Positions 1-7,017 of a DNA stretch of 35,624 nucleotides are shown here, one piece after another. The notes below the pieces were generated by a model. The model searched no databases. It was not told the origin of the DNA and saw nothing but the letters and a program-made list of their open reading frames with translations. Source of the DNA: Zoogloeaceae bacterium (GTDB taxonomy: Bacteria > Pseudomonadota > Gammaproteobacteria > Burkholderiales > Rhodocyclaceae); contig JAISWQ010000064.1 in assembly GCA_031271025.1 (NCBI GenBank), positions 1-35,624 of the forward strand. Reading direction: 5' to 3'. Both the position numbers and the translations under genes were made by a program. Position 1 is the stretch's first letter. Every line of letters begins with the position of its first letter.

Positions 1-254
1 GAAATGGTCTCGAAACGCGGCTGACTGGCAGGAGAAAGCGCCCGGTAAAGCGCCTCGCGGGAAATGCCGGAAAGCCTGGCAATTTCCGTCATGCCGCGCG
101 CGCGGGCTACTGTGCCGAGTGCGTGCGCAAGATACGCGGGGTCGTCCTCCTCCATGACGAGGGTCAGGTATTGCGCGATAGCCTCCTCGTCGGAGAGGTG
201 TCCCGCGATGTCAAACACCGGCAGTTCGGAGATTTTGATTTTTTTGTCGGTCAT
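1..254 (-). CDS. HigA-like addiction-module antitoxin (3' end outside window)
   Basis: The minus-strand frame opens with ATG at 254 and stays open to the window edge. It begins MTDKKIKISELPVFDIAG and contains ARGMTEIARLSGISREALYR, a helix-turn-helix typical of the 'addiction module antidote protein' group of HigA/Xre-type antitoxins. Such proteins neutralise the partner toxin and repress their own operon through the HTH. A good ribosome site (GGAGGA) lies 6 bases upstream of the ATG. The toxin gene ends only 3 bases upstream, giving the toxin-first order usual for higBA modules. About 84 residues are visible; the family is usually about 95-105 residues, so only a short C-terminus is missing. 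Seen: HTH, start, partner. Inferred: antitoxin function. Confidence 0.85.
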   Translation of the reverse strand, partial: MTDKKIKISELPVFDIAGHLSDEEAIAQYLTLVMEEDDPAYLAHALGTVARARGMTEIARLSGISREALYRALSPASQPRFETI

Positions 255-257
255 GAT

Positions 258-572
258 TCAATCCTCCAGAGTGAAGGCCAATTCAATGGCGCGGGCGATG
301 TCCGCGTCCTGTGTGGATTTGTCGCCGCCGCCCAGCATGACGATCAACGTGTTGCCGCGCTGGATATAGTACATGCGCCATCCGGGGCCGAAGAATTCGC
401 GCATTTCAAAGACGCCTTTACCCACCGGCTTCACGTCCCCAAGATTGCCAAAGGCAGCCTTGTCGAGTCGCTTCATCAGGCGGCGGCGCGTCATGGTGTC
501 CTTGAGGCCGAAAAGCCAGTCCAGGAATTCGGGAAGCGGGCGAATCGCGTACATGCCGGGCAGTGTAATCAT
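258..572 (-). CDS. HigB/RelE-ParE-superfamily toxin (phage Gp49-like)
   Basis: This 104-residue protein has the pattern of the Gp49-like/HigB toxin family: PEFLDWLFGLKD near the N-terminus, KRLDKAAFGNLGDVKPVG in the middle, then MREFFGPGWRMYYIQRG and LGGGDKSTQDADIARA at the end. Family members are RelE-fold toxins, several of which are ribosome-dependent mRNA interferases. Two starts are possible: ATG at 572, or ATG at 554 (MYAIRPLPEF), which matches the usual family start better; neither has a strong ribosome site. The antitoxin gene follows after 3 bases, so the two should be co-transcribed. It lies next to a pseudogene and a repeat-rich stretch, which fits an accessory region. Family assignment is firm; cellular target is not determined. 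Confidence 0.88.
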   Translation of the reverse strand: MITLPGMYAIRPLPEFLDWLFGLKDTMTRRRLMKRLDKAAFGNLGDVKPVGKGVFEMREFFGPGWRMYYIQRGNTLIVMLGGGDKSTQDADIARAIELAFTLED

Positions 573-620
573 TCGGTTACGGAAGTCAAGCCGTCGAACG
601 CGCTCACAGTGGCAATCCGC

Positions 621-750
621 TCAATTTTTCCCCTGTCCGGCAATGAAATCGCAAATGGCGTCCACCGTGGACAGTTCCAGATCAGATAGATCGGCAGACA
701 CAACACCTGCCGCGCCAGCCGGGGCGCGGTGGGCAGGTTGTCGGCACGCG
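621..750 (-). pseudogene. C-terminal remnant of a DegT/DnrJ/EryC1/StrS-type sugar aminotransferase, frameshifted
   Basis: Read on the minus strand, one frame gives ADNLPTAPRLARQVLCLPIY and the next gives DLELSTVDAICDFIAGQGK followed by a stop at 621-623. Joined across a single missing base near 680-690, this reads ...LPTAPRLARQVLCLPIY(P)DLELSTVDAICDFI, the typical C-terminus of PLP-dependent nucleotide-sugar aminotransferases of the DegT/DnrJ/EryC1/StrS family. No catalytic domain is present upstream; that space is occupied by the DszB-like gene on the same strand. I read it as a decayed fragment left by rearrangement, not an expressed gene. Recognition comes from the motif pattern alone, so moderate confidence. 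Confidence 0.55.
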
Positions 751-799
751 CGCGACCCGCGGATAAAGACACATCGCGGCCAGACTGTCCTCGCCACGC

Positions 800-1813
800 T
801 CAAACGCCACGCCCAGAATCCGGGTGTATCGCGGTTTTCCAGGGACGCGCGTCTACCCACGAGGCCACGTCGACCAGCTCCGGGATGAAATGCTGGCGAT
901 AAAGAAAATCGGAAAAATCCTGCAAGGCGCCTACTGCCTGTTTGTCGAACCCGGTTCTGAGCCGCAGATGCGCGTCTTCGCCATAGGCAACGCTCACCCA
1001 GTATTCGCTGCTATTGGTTTCACGCGCCAAAAAACGGCGGGTTTCGCCAGGATGCCGATGCGCCCAGGCTTCGGCACGCCACACTTCTTCCAGCAACCGC
1101 ACCACGACGTCAAAATGACGTTCCAGCAGAGGCTGGTCTACCGTCAGCGTGCGCGGCGTCCCATTGTTGCTGCGGATCAGCGGGTCAGGATGCAGCCCTA
1201 CGTCGATCACCGTATATAAACCCAACCTGTCTGCCGTTTGCGCCGCGTCTACGCCTTTGAGGAAAATGGCGTCCACTTTTCCGCGAATCAGCCCCAGCAG
1301 TTCCGCGCCCTGCCCGGACCGGGGTATGCCAAAAACATGGCCGCCTGCCACGCTCTGTGCCGGAACATCATCGCAGGAGCCGCCGCTGATCGGAAAATCC
1401 ACGATCTCCATGTCGGAGAGCGTCAGGCCATCCAGCTTCAGGGCATTTTCCAGCGCCCGCAACGCCTGGGCGCGCTGAAAATCAATCTGGGCTGTGGCAC
1501 ACTTCGGCACTCCAAAACGCCGGCCTTTCAGATCCCTGGTCACCTCGATGCCGGAATCCGGCAAGGCAAGAATCCGTTGTGTTTCATCTTCCCAGGAAAG
1601 CCCGATGAGGCTGGTTTTCCGCCCTGCTGAACGTGCCCAGAGCGCCGGAATACTGCCGCCGTGGCGCACAGACAGCTCACTGGTTTCCCGCAACGACCGG
1701 ATGGCGGTGCATTGTCCTCGCAACCCTTCTTCCAGCCATCCCTTTTGTACCGCAATCCCGGAATCGGCGGATACCGGACAACGGGTATACCAAAGTGTTT
1801 CCAGAGCACTCAT
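800..1813 (-). CDS. DszB-like / ABC-transporter substrate-binding-like protein
   Basis: A 337-residue protein with the architecture of the DszB (2'-hydroxybiphenyl-2-sulfinate desulfinase) and related periplasmic-binding-protein-fold family. YTRCPVSADSG at residues 9-19 matches the DszB segment carrying its active-site cysteine (here Cys12). RHGGSIPALWARSAG at 50-64 matches the DszB segment with its active-site arginine (here Arg50). KGRRFGVPK (about 95-103) and a C-terminal FLYRQHFIPELVDVASWVD also fit. At the spacing expected for the DszB active-site histidine, Ser40 is found, so desulfinase activity is doubtful. No signal peptide is seen, and no transporter permease/ATPase or dszA/dszC/ssu gene is nearby. 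ATG at 1813 has GAGG 7 bases upstream. The family is clear; the substrate is unknown. Confidence 0.72.
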   Translation of the reverse strand: MSALETLWYTRCPVSADSGIAVQKGWLEEGLRGQCTAIRSLRETSELSVRHGGSIPALWARSAGRKTSLIGLSWEDETQRILALPDSGIEVTRDLKGRRFGVPKCATAQIDFQRAQALRALENALKLDGLTLSDMEIVDFPISGGSCDDVPAQSVAGGHVFGIPRSGQGAELLGLIRGKVDAIFLKGVDAAQTADRLGLYTVIDVGLHPDPLIRSNNGTPRTLTVDQPLLERHFDVVVRLLEEVWRAEAWAHRHPGETRRFLARETNSSEYWVSVAYGEDAHLRLRTGFDKQAVGALQDFSDFLYRQHFIPELVDVASWVDARPWKTAIHPDSGRGV

Positions 1814-2367
1814 GCTGTATCCTCAACGAAATCGGGAAACGCTTTCAGCAAAAACTGACTCCGGTTGGCAGCGTCCCCTCAGGGATAACCCTGCATGGGA
1901 GAGGGGTAAGCGCCCCCATGCGTTGTTGTCGCCCGGTCATGGGCGCGCATTGAAACACGCAGAAACCAGGCCAAAAATCAACCCATTGATTTAGATAGAA
2001 AAACTCCCTCTTTCCCCGGATGTCCTGTTGTTTTTCGAACACATCGCCTTGCCAACTGCTGGTTTTTGCTCAAACCCTTATTCTGTCCCGCAATGACGAG
2101 GTGGGAGGATTGGCGCGGAATTGCGTCTTTCGCGGGGGCGAAGGGGTTGCTGATTTCCTGATTCCTGACCAACCGCCGTCCCTCTCCCGGTCTTCGGCTA
2201 CCCTTTGCAGGATGCAAGCCCTCTCCCGCAAGCGGGCAAGGGAAAAACCTTGTGTTCACCTTGTCATTGCGAGGAGCGAAGCGACGTGGCAATCCAGATG
2301 GCCTTGAGGTATGCACCAACTTTCTGGAAAACCGCGCCAAGGGGAAATCAAGAATCATGAACAGGTT
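1814..2367. other. Repeat-rich intergenic stretch without a supported gene
   Basis: No frame here has coding character. It contains a dispersed repeat reading GTCATTGCGAGGAGCGAAGC (2263-2297), a second short GTCATTGCGGG-type piece on the minus strand around 2086-2106, and arginine/proline-rich pseudo-translations typical of genomic repeats. Around 1880-1905 there is a self-complementary stretch ending in GGGAGAGGGG. At the rpsD end lies a copy of the gene-3'-end repeat (2336-2369). I see no tRNA, promoter or intact IS. Confidence 0.7.
2263..2297 (+). repeat. 35-base dispersed repeat, copy 1
   Basis: Begins GTCATTGCGAGGAGCGAAGC and ends CGACGTGGCAATCCAG. A diverged copy in opposite orientation lies at 35193-35227, with about 5-6 differences over 35 bases. 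Sequences of this form are familiar high-copy intergenic elements in many proteobacterial genomes. It is noncoding here. Confidence 0.7.
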
Positions 2368-2369
2368 CT
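2336..2369 (-). repeat. Gene-3'-end repeat, copy at rpsD
   Basis: On the minus strand the rpsD stop TAG runs directly into AACCTGTTCATGATTCTTGA and then TTTCCCCTTGGC. The same pattern, with mainly transition differences, follows cnoX (4771-4803); related starts occur after uppS (23475-23520) and at the end of the C-S lyase gene (8481-8530). Confidence 0.65.
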
Positions 2370-2979
2370 ACAGGCGCTGCGCGTAATATTCCACAACCAG
2401 TTGCAGCTCAATCGGGAAGGGCACATCACTGGCTGCGGGCAAATGCGAAATGCTGGCCACGCGTTGCGGCTCATCCCAGTGCAGCCATTCCGGGCGAATC
2501 AGCGCCGGTTCCGCCAGCGTTCCCTTGACGCAATCCAGTTTTGCGCTACGCTCGCTCAATGCAATGACATCGCCGATATTGACCCGGTAGGAAGGAATGT
2601 CGACGCGCCGGCCATTGACACAAAAATGTCCATGATTGACCAACTGCCGCGCCGCCGGAATGGTGGGCGCGAAACCGGCGCGAAAAACCACATTGTCAAG
2701 CCGCCGTTCGAGAAGCTCCGCCAATTTTTCGCCTGTCGCGCCCCGGCTGCCGCGCGCTTCGCGCACCAGGCGACGCAACTGCTTTTCAGTCAGACCGTAG
2801 TTGACGCGTAATTTCTGTTTTTCCATGAGCCGCAAACCGAAATCGGATTTTCTGCGCATTTGAGCGCCATGCTGTCCGGGCGAATGCGGACGGGCACTGA
2901 TGCTCTTGCGGGAAAGTCCAGGCAAATCAAGACCAAGGGCACGCATCGCCTTCAGGCGCGGACCAGTAAAACGGGACAT
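2368..2979 (-). CDS. rpsD: 30S ribosomal protein S4, atypical stand-alone form
   Basis: A 203-residue S4 protein starting MSRFTGPRLKAMRALG. S4 nucleates 30S assembly by binding 16S rRNA and in E. coli autoregulates its operon. The N-terminal S4 region holds SPGQHGAQMRRKSDFGLRL, and the S4 RNA-binding domain reads RLDNVVFRAGF, ARQLVNHGHFCVNGRRVDIP. ATG 2979 is chosen because AGGAGA lies 6 bases upstream and the protein then matches the family start; the frame extends further upstream only by chance. It resembles the Gram-positive/cyanobacterial-like subtype (NHGH, RRVDIPSY) and its C-terminus (IELQLVVEYYAQRL) departs from the usual INE-LIVE-YS(K/R). Neighbours are not rpsK or rpoA, so this is probably a second, paralogous S4 outside the alpha operon. 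Confidence 0.93.
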   Translation of the reverse strand: MSRFTGPRLKAMRALGLDLPGLSRKSISARPHSPGQHGAQMRRKSDFGLRLMEKQKLRVNYGLTEKQLRRLVREARGSRGATGEKLAELLERRLDNVVFRAGFAPTIPAARQLVNHGHFCVNGRRVDIPSYRVNIGDVIALSERSAKLDCVKGTLAEPALIRPEWLHWDEPQRVASISHLPAASDVPFPIELQLVVEYYAQRL

Positions 2980-3010
2980 CTGTTTTCTCCTGATAAAGTT
3001 GATTTTTGTC

Positions 3011-3029
3011 TCCGAACCGGCGGTTCGGA
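3011..3029 (-). promoter_or_regulatory. Hairpin in the rpsD leader
   Basis: Perfect 8-bp inverted repeat TCCGAACC-GGC-GGTTCGGA between the stop of the small hypothetical gene (3041) and the rpsD start (2979). No T-run follows on the minus strand, so it is more likely a leader structure or protein-binding site than an intrinsic terminator. Role inferred only. Confidence 0.45.
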
Positions 3030-3040
3030 AGACGACGGCT

Positions 3041-3331
3041 TCAATGCAGACGTAACGTATCCTGAAAGAAGCACGGGTATCCTGGTGAATCGGTTTTCTC
3101 CATGTACTGCATCGTGTACATGATTTCGTTCCAGGTGCAGTACAGCCGGTAACAGGTATGGCGCAGCGGCTCAGCGAGGCTGGCATCCACTGCCAGACGT
3201 TCCAGATGCTGTAATAACGCCTGGCAACGCGCGGCGCTTATGCCGTGTGTATTGGCAGAAGACAGCAGATGCAGGGCAGCGGCAATGGAGAGTTGCGGGT
3301 TTTCCGGGTATTCCGGATCGTGATCGTTCAT
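3041..3331 (-). CDS. Small conserved-type hypothetical protein
   Basis: A 96-residue protein starting MNDHDPEYPENPQLSIAAAL at ATG 3331, with GAGG 5 bases upstream; a longer start at 3349 lacks this support. It is predicted helical, with LSIAAALHLLSSA, an AARCQALLQHLERLAVD segment and RHTCYRLYCTWNEI. Short proteins with the same outline (NPQL-AALHLLS ... HLERLA ... CERL--W) are, from memory, common hypotheticals in Betaproteobacteria; no function is known to me. There is no signal peptide or membrane segment. It is 61 bases upstream of rpsD on the same strand and may share its transcript. Confidence 0.7.
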   Translation of the reverse strand: MNDHDPEYPENPQLSIAAALHLLSSANTHGISAARCQALLQHLERLAVDASLAEPLRHTCYRLYCTWNEIMYTMQYMEKTDSPGYPCFFQDTLRLH

Positions 3332-3555
3332 GTCGCCTCTGGGTAACACGATTTGCTGAAACCGCCTATGTTAATGAGAATCGATTTTATTTGCAACCAT
3401 CAAACGCAGCAGGAGCCGGGTAATCACGCGATGTTGCCTCCCTTGGTTCCGCAACGCCGAAAAGGGTGCGATTCCGGTTCCGTGACCCACTCCTGGCGCA
3501 TTTCCACATGTCCGTGACCTTTTTCCACTTTCACCTTTTCTGGCACAAGGTCGTC

Positions 3556-3584
3556 TGGACGCCACGCAGAAGACACGTTATAGT
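3556..3584 (+). promoter_or_regulatory. Probable sigma-70 promoter of tRNA-Arg
   Basis: -10 hexamer TATAGT (3579-3584) with TGGACG (3556-3561, 4 of 6 matches to TTGACA) 17 bases upstream, followed by a GC-rich discriminator. It ends 14 bases before the tRNA. Confidence 0.5.
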
Positions 3585-3598
3585 AACGCCCCTTCCAC

Positions 3599-3675
3599 GC
3601 GCCCGTAGCTCAGATGGATAGAGTACTGCCCTCCGAAGGCAGGGGTCGGACGTTCGAATCGTCTCGGGCGCGCCA
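3599..3675 (+). tRNA. tRNA-Arg (anticodon CCG)
   Basis: A full cloverleaf can be folded by hand: acceptor GCGCCCG (3599-3605) with CGGGCGC (3665-3671), D stem GCTC/GAGT, anticodon stem CTGCC/GGCAG enclosing loop CTCCGAA with anticodon CCG at 3633-3635, T loop TTCGAAT, discriminator G and an encoded CCA (3673-3675). It reads the arginine codon CGG. It stands alone; the DNA downstream is decayed noncoding sequence. Confidence 0.97.
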
Positions 3676-3919
3676 GTTCACCATTTCCCTCTGTGTTGTC
3701 ATAAAGCTGAGGGGCTGGCCGCTGCGTCAGCCTTTTCTGGTGCAATAGCCATGATTTTGTTGAGGGTAATCACGGCAGTGGCAAGATGCAGCAGAGGCAT
3801 GCGGTAGGCAAATCAGTCTTCTCACAACAGAGATTCTTGGTTATGAATTGCACCCGCCTGGAGAGCTTCCTTTTTTTCCTGCGCTAGAATAACGGCCTCT
3901 CCCTTTTCCTGTATCCGCC
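3676..3919. other. Noncoding stretch with a possible transposase tail
   Basis: No intact gene. On the minus strand about 3700-3810 reads FAYRMPLLHLATAVITLNKI then MAIAPEKADAA before a stop, which resembles the C-terminal helix of some IS5/IS4-type transposases; this is a weak resemblance. A TAGAAT box (3885-3890) lies 30 bases before the cnoX start and may be its -10 element, but no convincing -35 is seen. Confidence 0.35.
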
Positions 3920-4771
3920 ATGTCTGAATTTCACTACGACGTTTCACTTGCCGATTTTGAGGCCCGCGTCATCCAACCTTCGCTGGAAGTACCAGTTCTG
4001 GTGGATTTCTGGGCGGAATGGTGCGGCCCCTGCAAAACCCTGAAACCCTTGCTGGAAAAGCTGGCGCAGGAATATCAGGGGCGTTTTCTGCTCGCCAAGG
4101 TGGATGCGGACGCCAATCCTGAACTTTGCCAGTATTTCAATGTGCGCAGCATTCCCACCGTGGCCATTCTGGTTGGCGGTCAGCCCAGAGATGGTTTTAC
4201 CGGCGCATTGCCGGAAACCCAGATTCGTGCGTTCCTGGATCGCCACGTACCGCCACCCGCCGCTGATTTACGCGCAGAAGCGAAAACCCTGGCTGAAGCG
4301 GGCGACTGGGCAGGCGCGCTGGTCATTCTGACGCGCGCAACGCAGAACAATCCTCAGGATGAAGGCGCGCGGCTGGACGCGGTGGAAGCCCTGCTGGAAC
4401 TGGAACGTGAAGAAGAAGCGCAAAGTCTCCTGCAACTGGAATACACGACCGAAACAGCACGCGCCGAATCCCTGCGGGCGCGGCTCAAGCTCAAGGCGAA
4501 TGCGACAGAAGTCGCGCCCCTGCTGGCGCAAGTCGCTGCCAACCCGGATGACCACAGTGCCCGTCTCGCCCTTTCTCGCGCCCATGCGGGCAACGGCGAT
4601 TACGCCGCCGCGATGGAAGCGGCGCTGGAAGTCATCCGCCGCGACCGCCAGTTTGGCGAGGAAGCCGGACGGCATCTGTTGCTGGAGTATTTTCAGGCAC
4701 TCGCAGGCAACACGCACCACGATACGCTGGTACGTCAGTATCGCCGCGCTCTTTCCGCCCTGCTGCACTGA
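3920..4771 (+). CDS. cnoX: CnoX-type chaperedoxin (thioredoxin domain plus TPR)
   Basis: This 283-residue protein has an N-terminal thioredoxin fold (residues 1-110) with WAEWCGPCK (Cys35, Cys38) and the cis-proline segment RSIPTVAIL, followed by a helical TPR-like domain (about 115-283) with repeats such as LAEAGDWAGALVILTRA and HAGNGDYAAAMEAAL. This is the layout of CnoX/YbbN, which holds unfolded substrates, protects them from over-oxidation and hands them to GroEL/DnaK in the cytoplasm. E. coli CnoX lacks the full CGPC motif; this one keeps it, so thiol reductase activity is possible. ATG 3920 follows a promoter-like TAGAAT. A gene-end repeat begins at the stop codon and a perfect palindrome lies beyond. 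Confidence 0.88.
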   Translation: MSEFHYDVSLADFEARVIQPSLEVPVLVDFWAEWCGPCKTLKPLLEKLAQEYQGRFLLAKVDADANPELCQYFNVRSIPTVAILVGGQPRDGFTGALPETQIRAFLDRHVPPPAADLRAEAKTLAEAGDWAGALVILTRATQNNPQDEGARLDAVEALLELEREEEAQSLLQLEYTTETARAESLRARLKLKANATEVAPLLAQVAANPDDHSARLALSRAHAGNGDYAAAMEAALEVIRRDRQFGEEAGRHLLLEYFQALAGNTHHDTLVRQYRRALSALLH

Positions 4772-4803
4772 GAATCTGTTCACAATTTCTGATTTTCCCT
4801 GGC
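4771..4803 (+). repeat. Gene-3'-end repeat, copy at cnoX
   Basis: Starts with the final A of the TGA stop: AGAATCTGTTCACAATTTCT, then GATTTTCCCTGGC. Against the rpsD copy (2336-2369, minus) it differs only by C/T and A/G changes plus one base of length. Confidence 0.65.
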
Positions 4804-4830
4804 TCCTTCTCACGCACCTCGTCAACAAGA

Positions 4831-4860
4831 TCTACAGCCTGATCATGATCAGGCTGTAGA
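4831..4860. repeat. Perfect 30-base palindrome between convergent genes
   Basis: Arm TCTACAGCCTGATCA is followed at once by its exact complement TGATCAGGCTGTAGA, with no unpaired centre. It lies between the 3' ends of cnoX (plus) and deaD (minus). It could act as a bidirectional terminator hairpin, though neither side has a real T-run, or be a dimeric-protein site. Confidence 0.85.
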
Positions 4861-4877
4861 AATGTGGGGCCAGCCGT

Positions 4878-6812
4878 TTATTCTTCGTCCCGCCGCCGGT
4901 AGGAACGGGGGGACGGATGGGGTTTCCACTCACGGTTGCCTTCCCGATTGCCATCGCGGTTGCCGGGATAGTCGCCGTTGCCGCCGGGACGCGGACGGCG
5001 CGGCGGACGCGCGTCTGCCGCAGGAGGAGGCGCTCCGCCGGTATCCGGGGCGATGTTGAGCTGGCGACGGCGCACCCAGGCGCTTCTCAGGGTTTGCAGG
5101 GTGTCGCGCGGCAGATCGTTGGGCAGATCGACCGTGCTGTAATCCCCATGCAGTTCGATGCGGCCAATGAGGCGGCTCGGCAGATTGCCCTCGTTGGCGA
5201 TCGCGCCCACGATGTCCTTGGGCATGACCCCGTGGTTGCGGCCTACTTCAATGCGATAGCGCATCATCACCACGGCGTTGCCGCGATCATCTTCGCTGAC
5301 GTCCTGGGCGAAGGCGCGTGGCGGACGCGGTTCGCGCGGCGGACGCGGCGGACGATCATGCTCACTCCGCTCGCGCTCGAAGCGAGGTTCGCGCTTCTGG
5401 AACTCCCCTCCCTGGCGCTGCGGTTTTTCTTCCAGACGCAAGGGACGATCCTTCTGCGCGATGAACGCCAGAGCCGCCGCGATTTTTTCCGGCATGGCTT
5501 CCTGCTCCGTGGCCAGATCATTGACCAGCGTCTCAAAGAAATCCAGGTCTTCCGAGGTGAGGATTTTTCCGATTTTTTCCTTGAAAATCGCAATGCGCCG
5601 ATTGGTCACGGCCTGTTGCGAAGGCAGCGCCAGATGCTCGATTGGCTGGCGCGTCACCCGCTCGATCGCGCGCAGCATCCGAATTTCACGCGGCGCGACG
5701 AAGAGGATGGCGGTTCCGGCGCGTCCGGCGCGTCCGGTGCGCCCAATGCGGTGCACATAGGCTTCGGCATCGTAGGGAATGTCGTAGTTGATGACATGGG
5801 AAATGCGTGGCACATCGATCCCGCGCGCGGCTACGTCGGTAGCGACGATGATGTCGAGCTGGCCGGATTTCAGTTGCTCGATCACCCGTTCCCGCGCCTG
5901 CTGGTTCATGTCGCCGTTCAGGGCCGCCGCTGCGTAACCGCGCGCTTCCAGCTTCTGCGCAAGGTCTTCGGTCGCAAGCTTGGTGCGCACAAAGACAATG
6001 GCGGCATCCAGATCTTCTTCCACTTCCAGGATGCGGGTCAGGGCATCCAGCTTGTGCAGGCCGGAAACCTGCCAGAAGCATTGGCGGATGGCGGAAACCG
6101 TCTGGGTCGCCGCCTTGATTTTGACGTCTTCCGGGTTGAGCAGGTAATTCTGCGCCACCCGGCGGATGTCATTCGGCAAGGTGGCCGAAAAAAGCGCCGT
6201 CTGCCGTTCCGCCGGGATGTGCTCCAGAATCCACTCCACATTTTCGATGAAGCCCATGCGCAGCATTTCATCGGCTTCGTCCAGCACCAGCGTTTTCAGG
6301 TTGGCCAGCGTCAGGCTCTTGCGTTCGAGGTGATCCATGATCCGCCCCGGCGTTCCCACCACGACATGCGCCCCGCGCGCCAGTTGCTTCAACTGAATGC
6401 CATAGCTCTGACCACCGTAGATCGGCAGCACGTGAAACCCAGGCAGATATTTGGCGTAGCTCGCAAAGGCTTCCGCCACCTGCAGGGCGAGTTCACGGGT
6501 TGGGGTGAGAATCAGCGCCTGCGGCGCGGTTTCCTTCAGATCCAGACGGTCGAGAATGGGGATGGCAAAAGCAGCCGTTTTGCCTGTACCCGTTTGCGCC
6601 ATACCGAGCAGATCACGCCCGGAAAGCAGAATGGGAATGCTTTGCGCCTGGATGGGCGACGGCGTTTCGTAGCCGACCTCCGTCAGCGCGCGCACGATGG
6701 ATTCGGAAACGCCCAGATCGGAAAATCCGGGACTGACCTCGGCCTCGCTCAGGGCTTCGGGCGCAACTTCCTCTGGCGCTGCCGCGCCGGTTTCTTGGAT
6801 GAATTCAGACAT
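4878..6812 (-). CDS. deaD: DEAD-box ATP-dependent RNA helicase, DeaD/CsdA type
   Basis: A 644-residue cytoplasmic helicase. Visible motifs: Q motif (Phe30...PSPIQAQ 51-57), Walker A AQTGTGKT (72-79), PTRELA (104-109), DEAD (179-182 region), SAT (209-211), and HRIGRTG (354-360). After a charged linker rich in RPPRPPREPRPPR comes the DeaD/DbpA RNA-binding domain (YRIEVGRNHGV...VDLPNDLP) and an Arg/Gly/Asn-rich tail. CsdA/DeaD proteins unwind structured RNA in ribosome assembly and mRNA turnover, especially in the cold. The start at 6812 has GGGAG 8 bases upstream. The 205-base gap to clcA should hold the promoter and leader; a small hairpin GACGCC-TTTGC-GGCGTC lies at 6828-6844 just before the ribosome site. 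DeaD rather than RhlE/RhlB is preferred because of the C-terminal domain. Confidence 0.93.
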   Translation of the reverse strand: MSEFIQETGAAAPEEVAPEALSEAEVSPGFSDLGVSESIVRALTEVGYETPSPIQAQSIPILLSGRDLLGMAQTGTGKTAAFAIPILDRLDLKETAPQALILTPTRELALQVAEAFASYAKYLPGFHVLPIYGGQSYGIQLKQLARGAHVVVGTPGRIMDHLERKSLTLANLKTLVLDEADEMLRMGFIENVEWILEHIPAERQTALFSATLPNDIRRVAQNYLLNPEDVKIKAATQTVSAIRQCFWQVSGLHKLDALTRILEVEEDLDAAIVFVRTKLATEDLAQKLEARGYAAAALNGDMNQQARERVIEQLKSGQLDIIVATDVAARGIDVPRISHVINYDIPYDAEAYVHRIGRTGRAGRAGTAILFVAPREIRMLRAIERVTRQPIEHLALPSQQAVTNRRIAIFKEKIGKILTSEDLDFFETLVNDLATEQEAMPEKIAAALAFIAQKDRPLRLEEKPQRQGGEFQKREPRFERERSEHDRPPRPPREPRPPRAFAQDVSEDDRGNAVVMMRYRIEVGRNHGVMPKDIVGAIANEGNLPSRLIGRIELHGDYSTVDLPNDLPRDTLQTLRSAWVRRRQLNIAPDTGGAPPPAADARPPRRPRPGGNGDYPGNRDGNREGNREWKPHPSPRSYRRRDEE

Positions 6813-7017
6813 GACTTACTCCCAATCGACGCCTTTGCGGCGTCTATACACAAAAGACACAGAAAATACGAACGCCACCGGGGCGAGCACAATCAGCACA
6901 ACGGTTGCAACAACCGGAAAACCCTGCACCCTACGCGGAACCTTGCCCGCCGTTCGAGGCCGCTATTTTCCACGAAAAACAGGGAAACGCCAAATCAGAT
7001 AAAAAGAACGCTCGAAG

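Noticed and set aside
1978..2358. 126-codon minus-strand frame
   Set aside because: Its translation contains LPRRFAPRND-type strings that come from dispersed noncoding repeats.
3371..3565. 64-codon minus-strand frame upstream of the tRNA
   Set aside because: Arg/Gly-rich, no ribosome site, overlaps the tRNA promoter region; no coding support.
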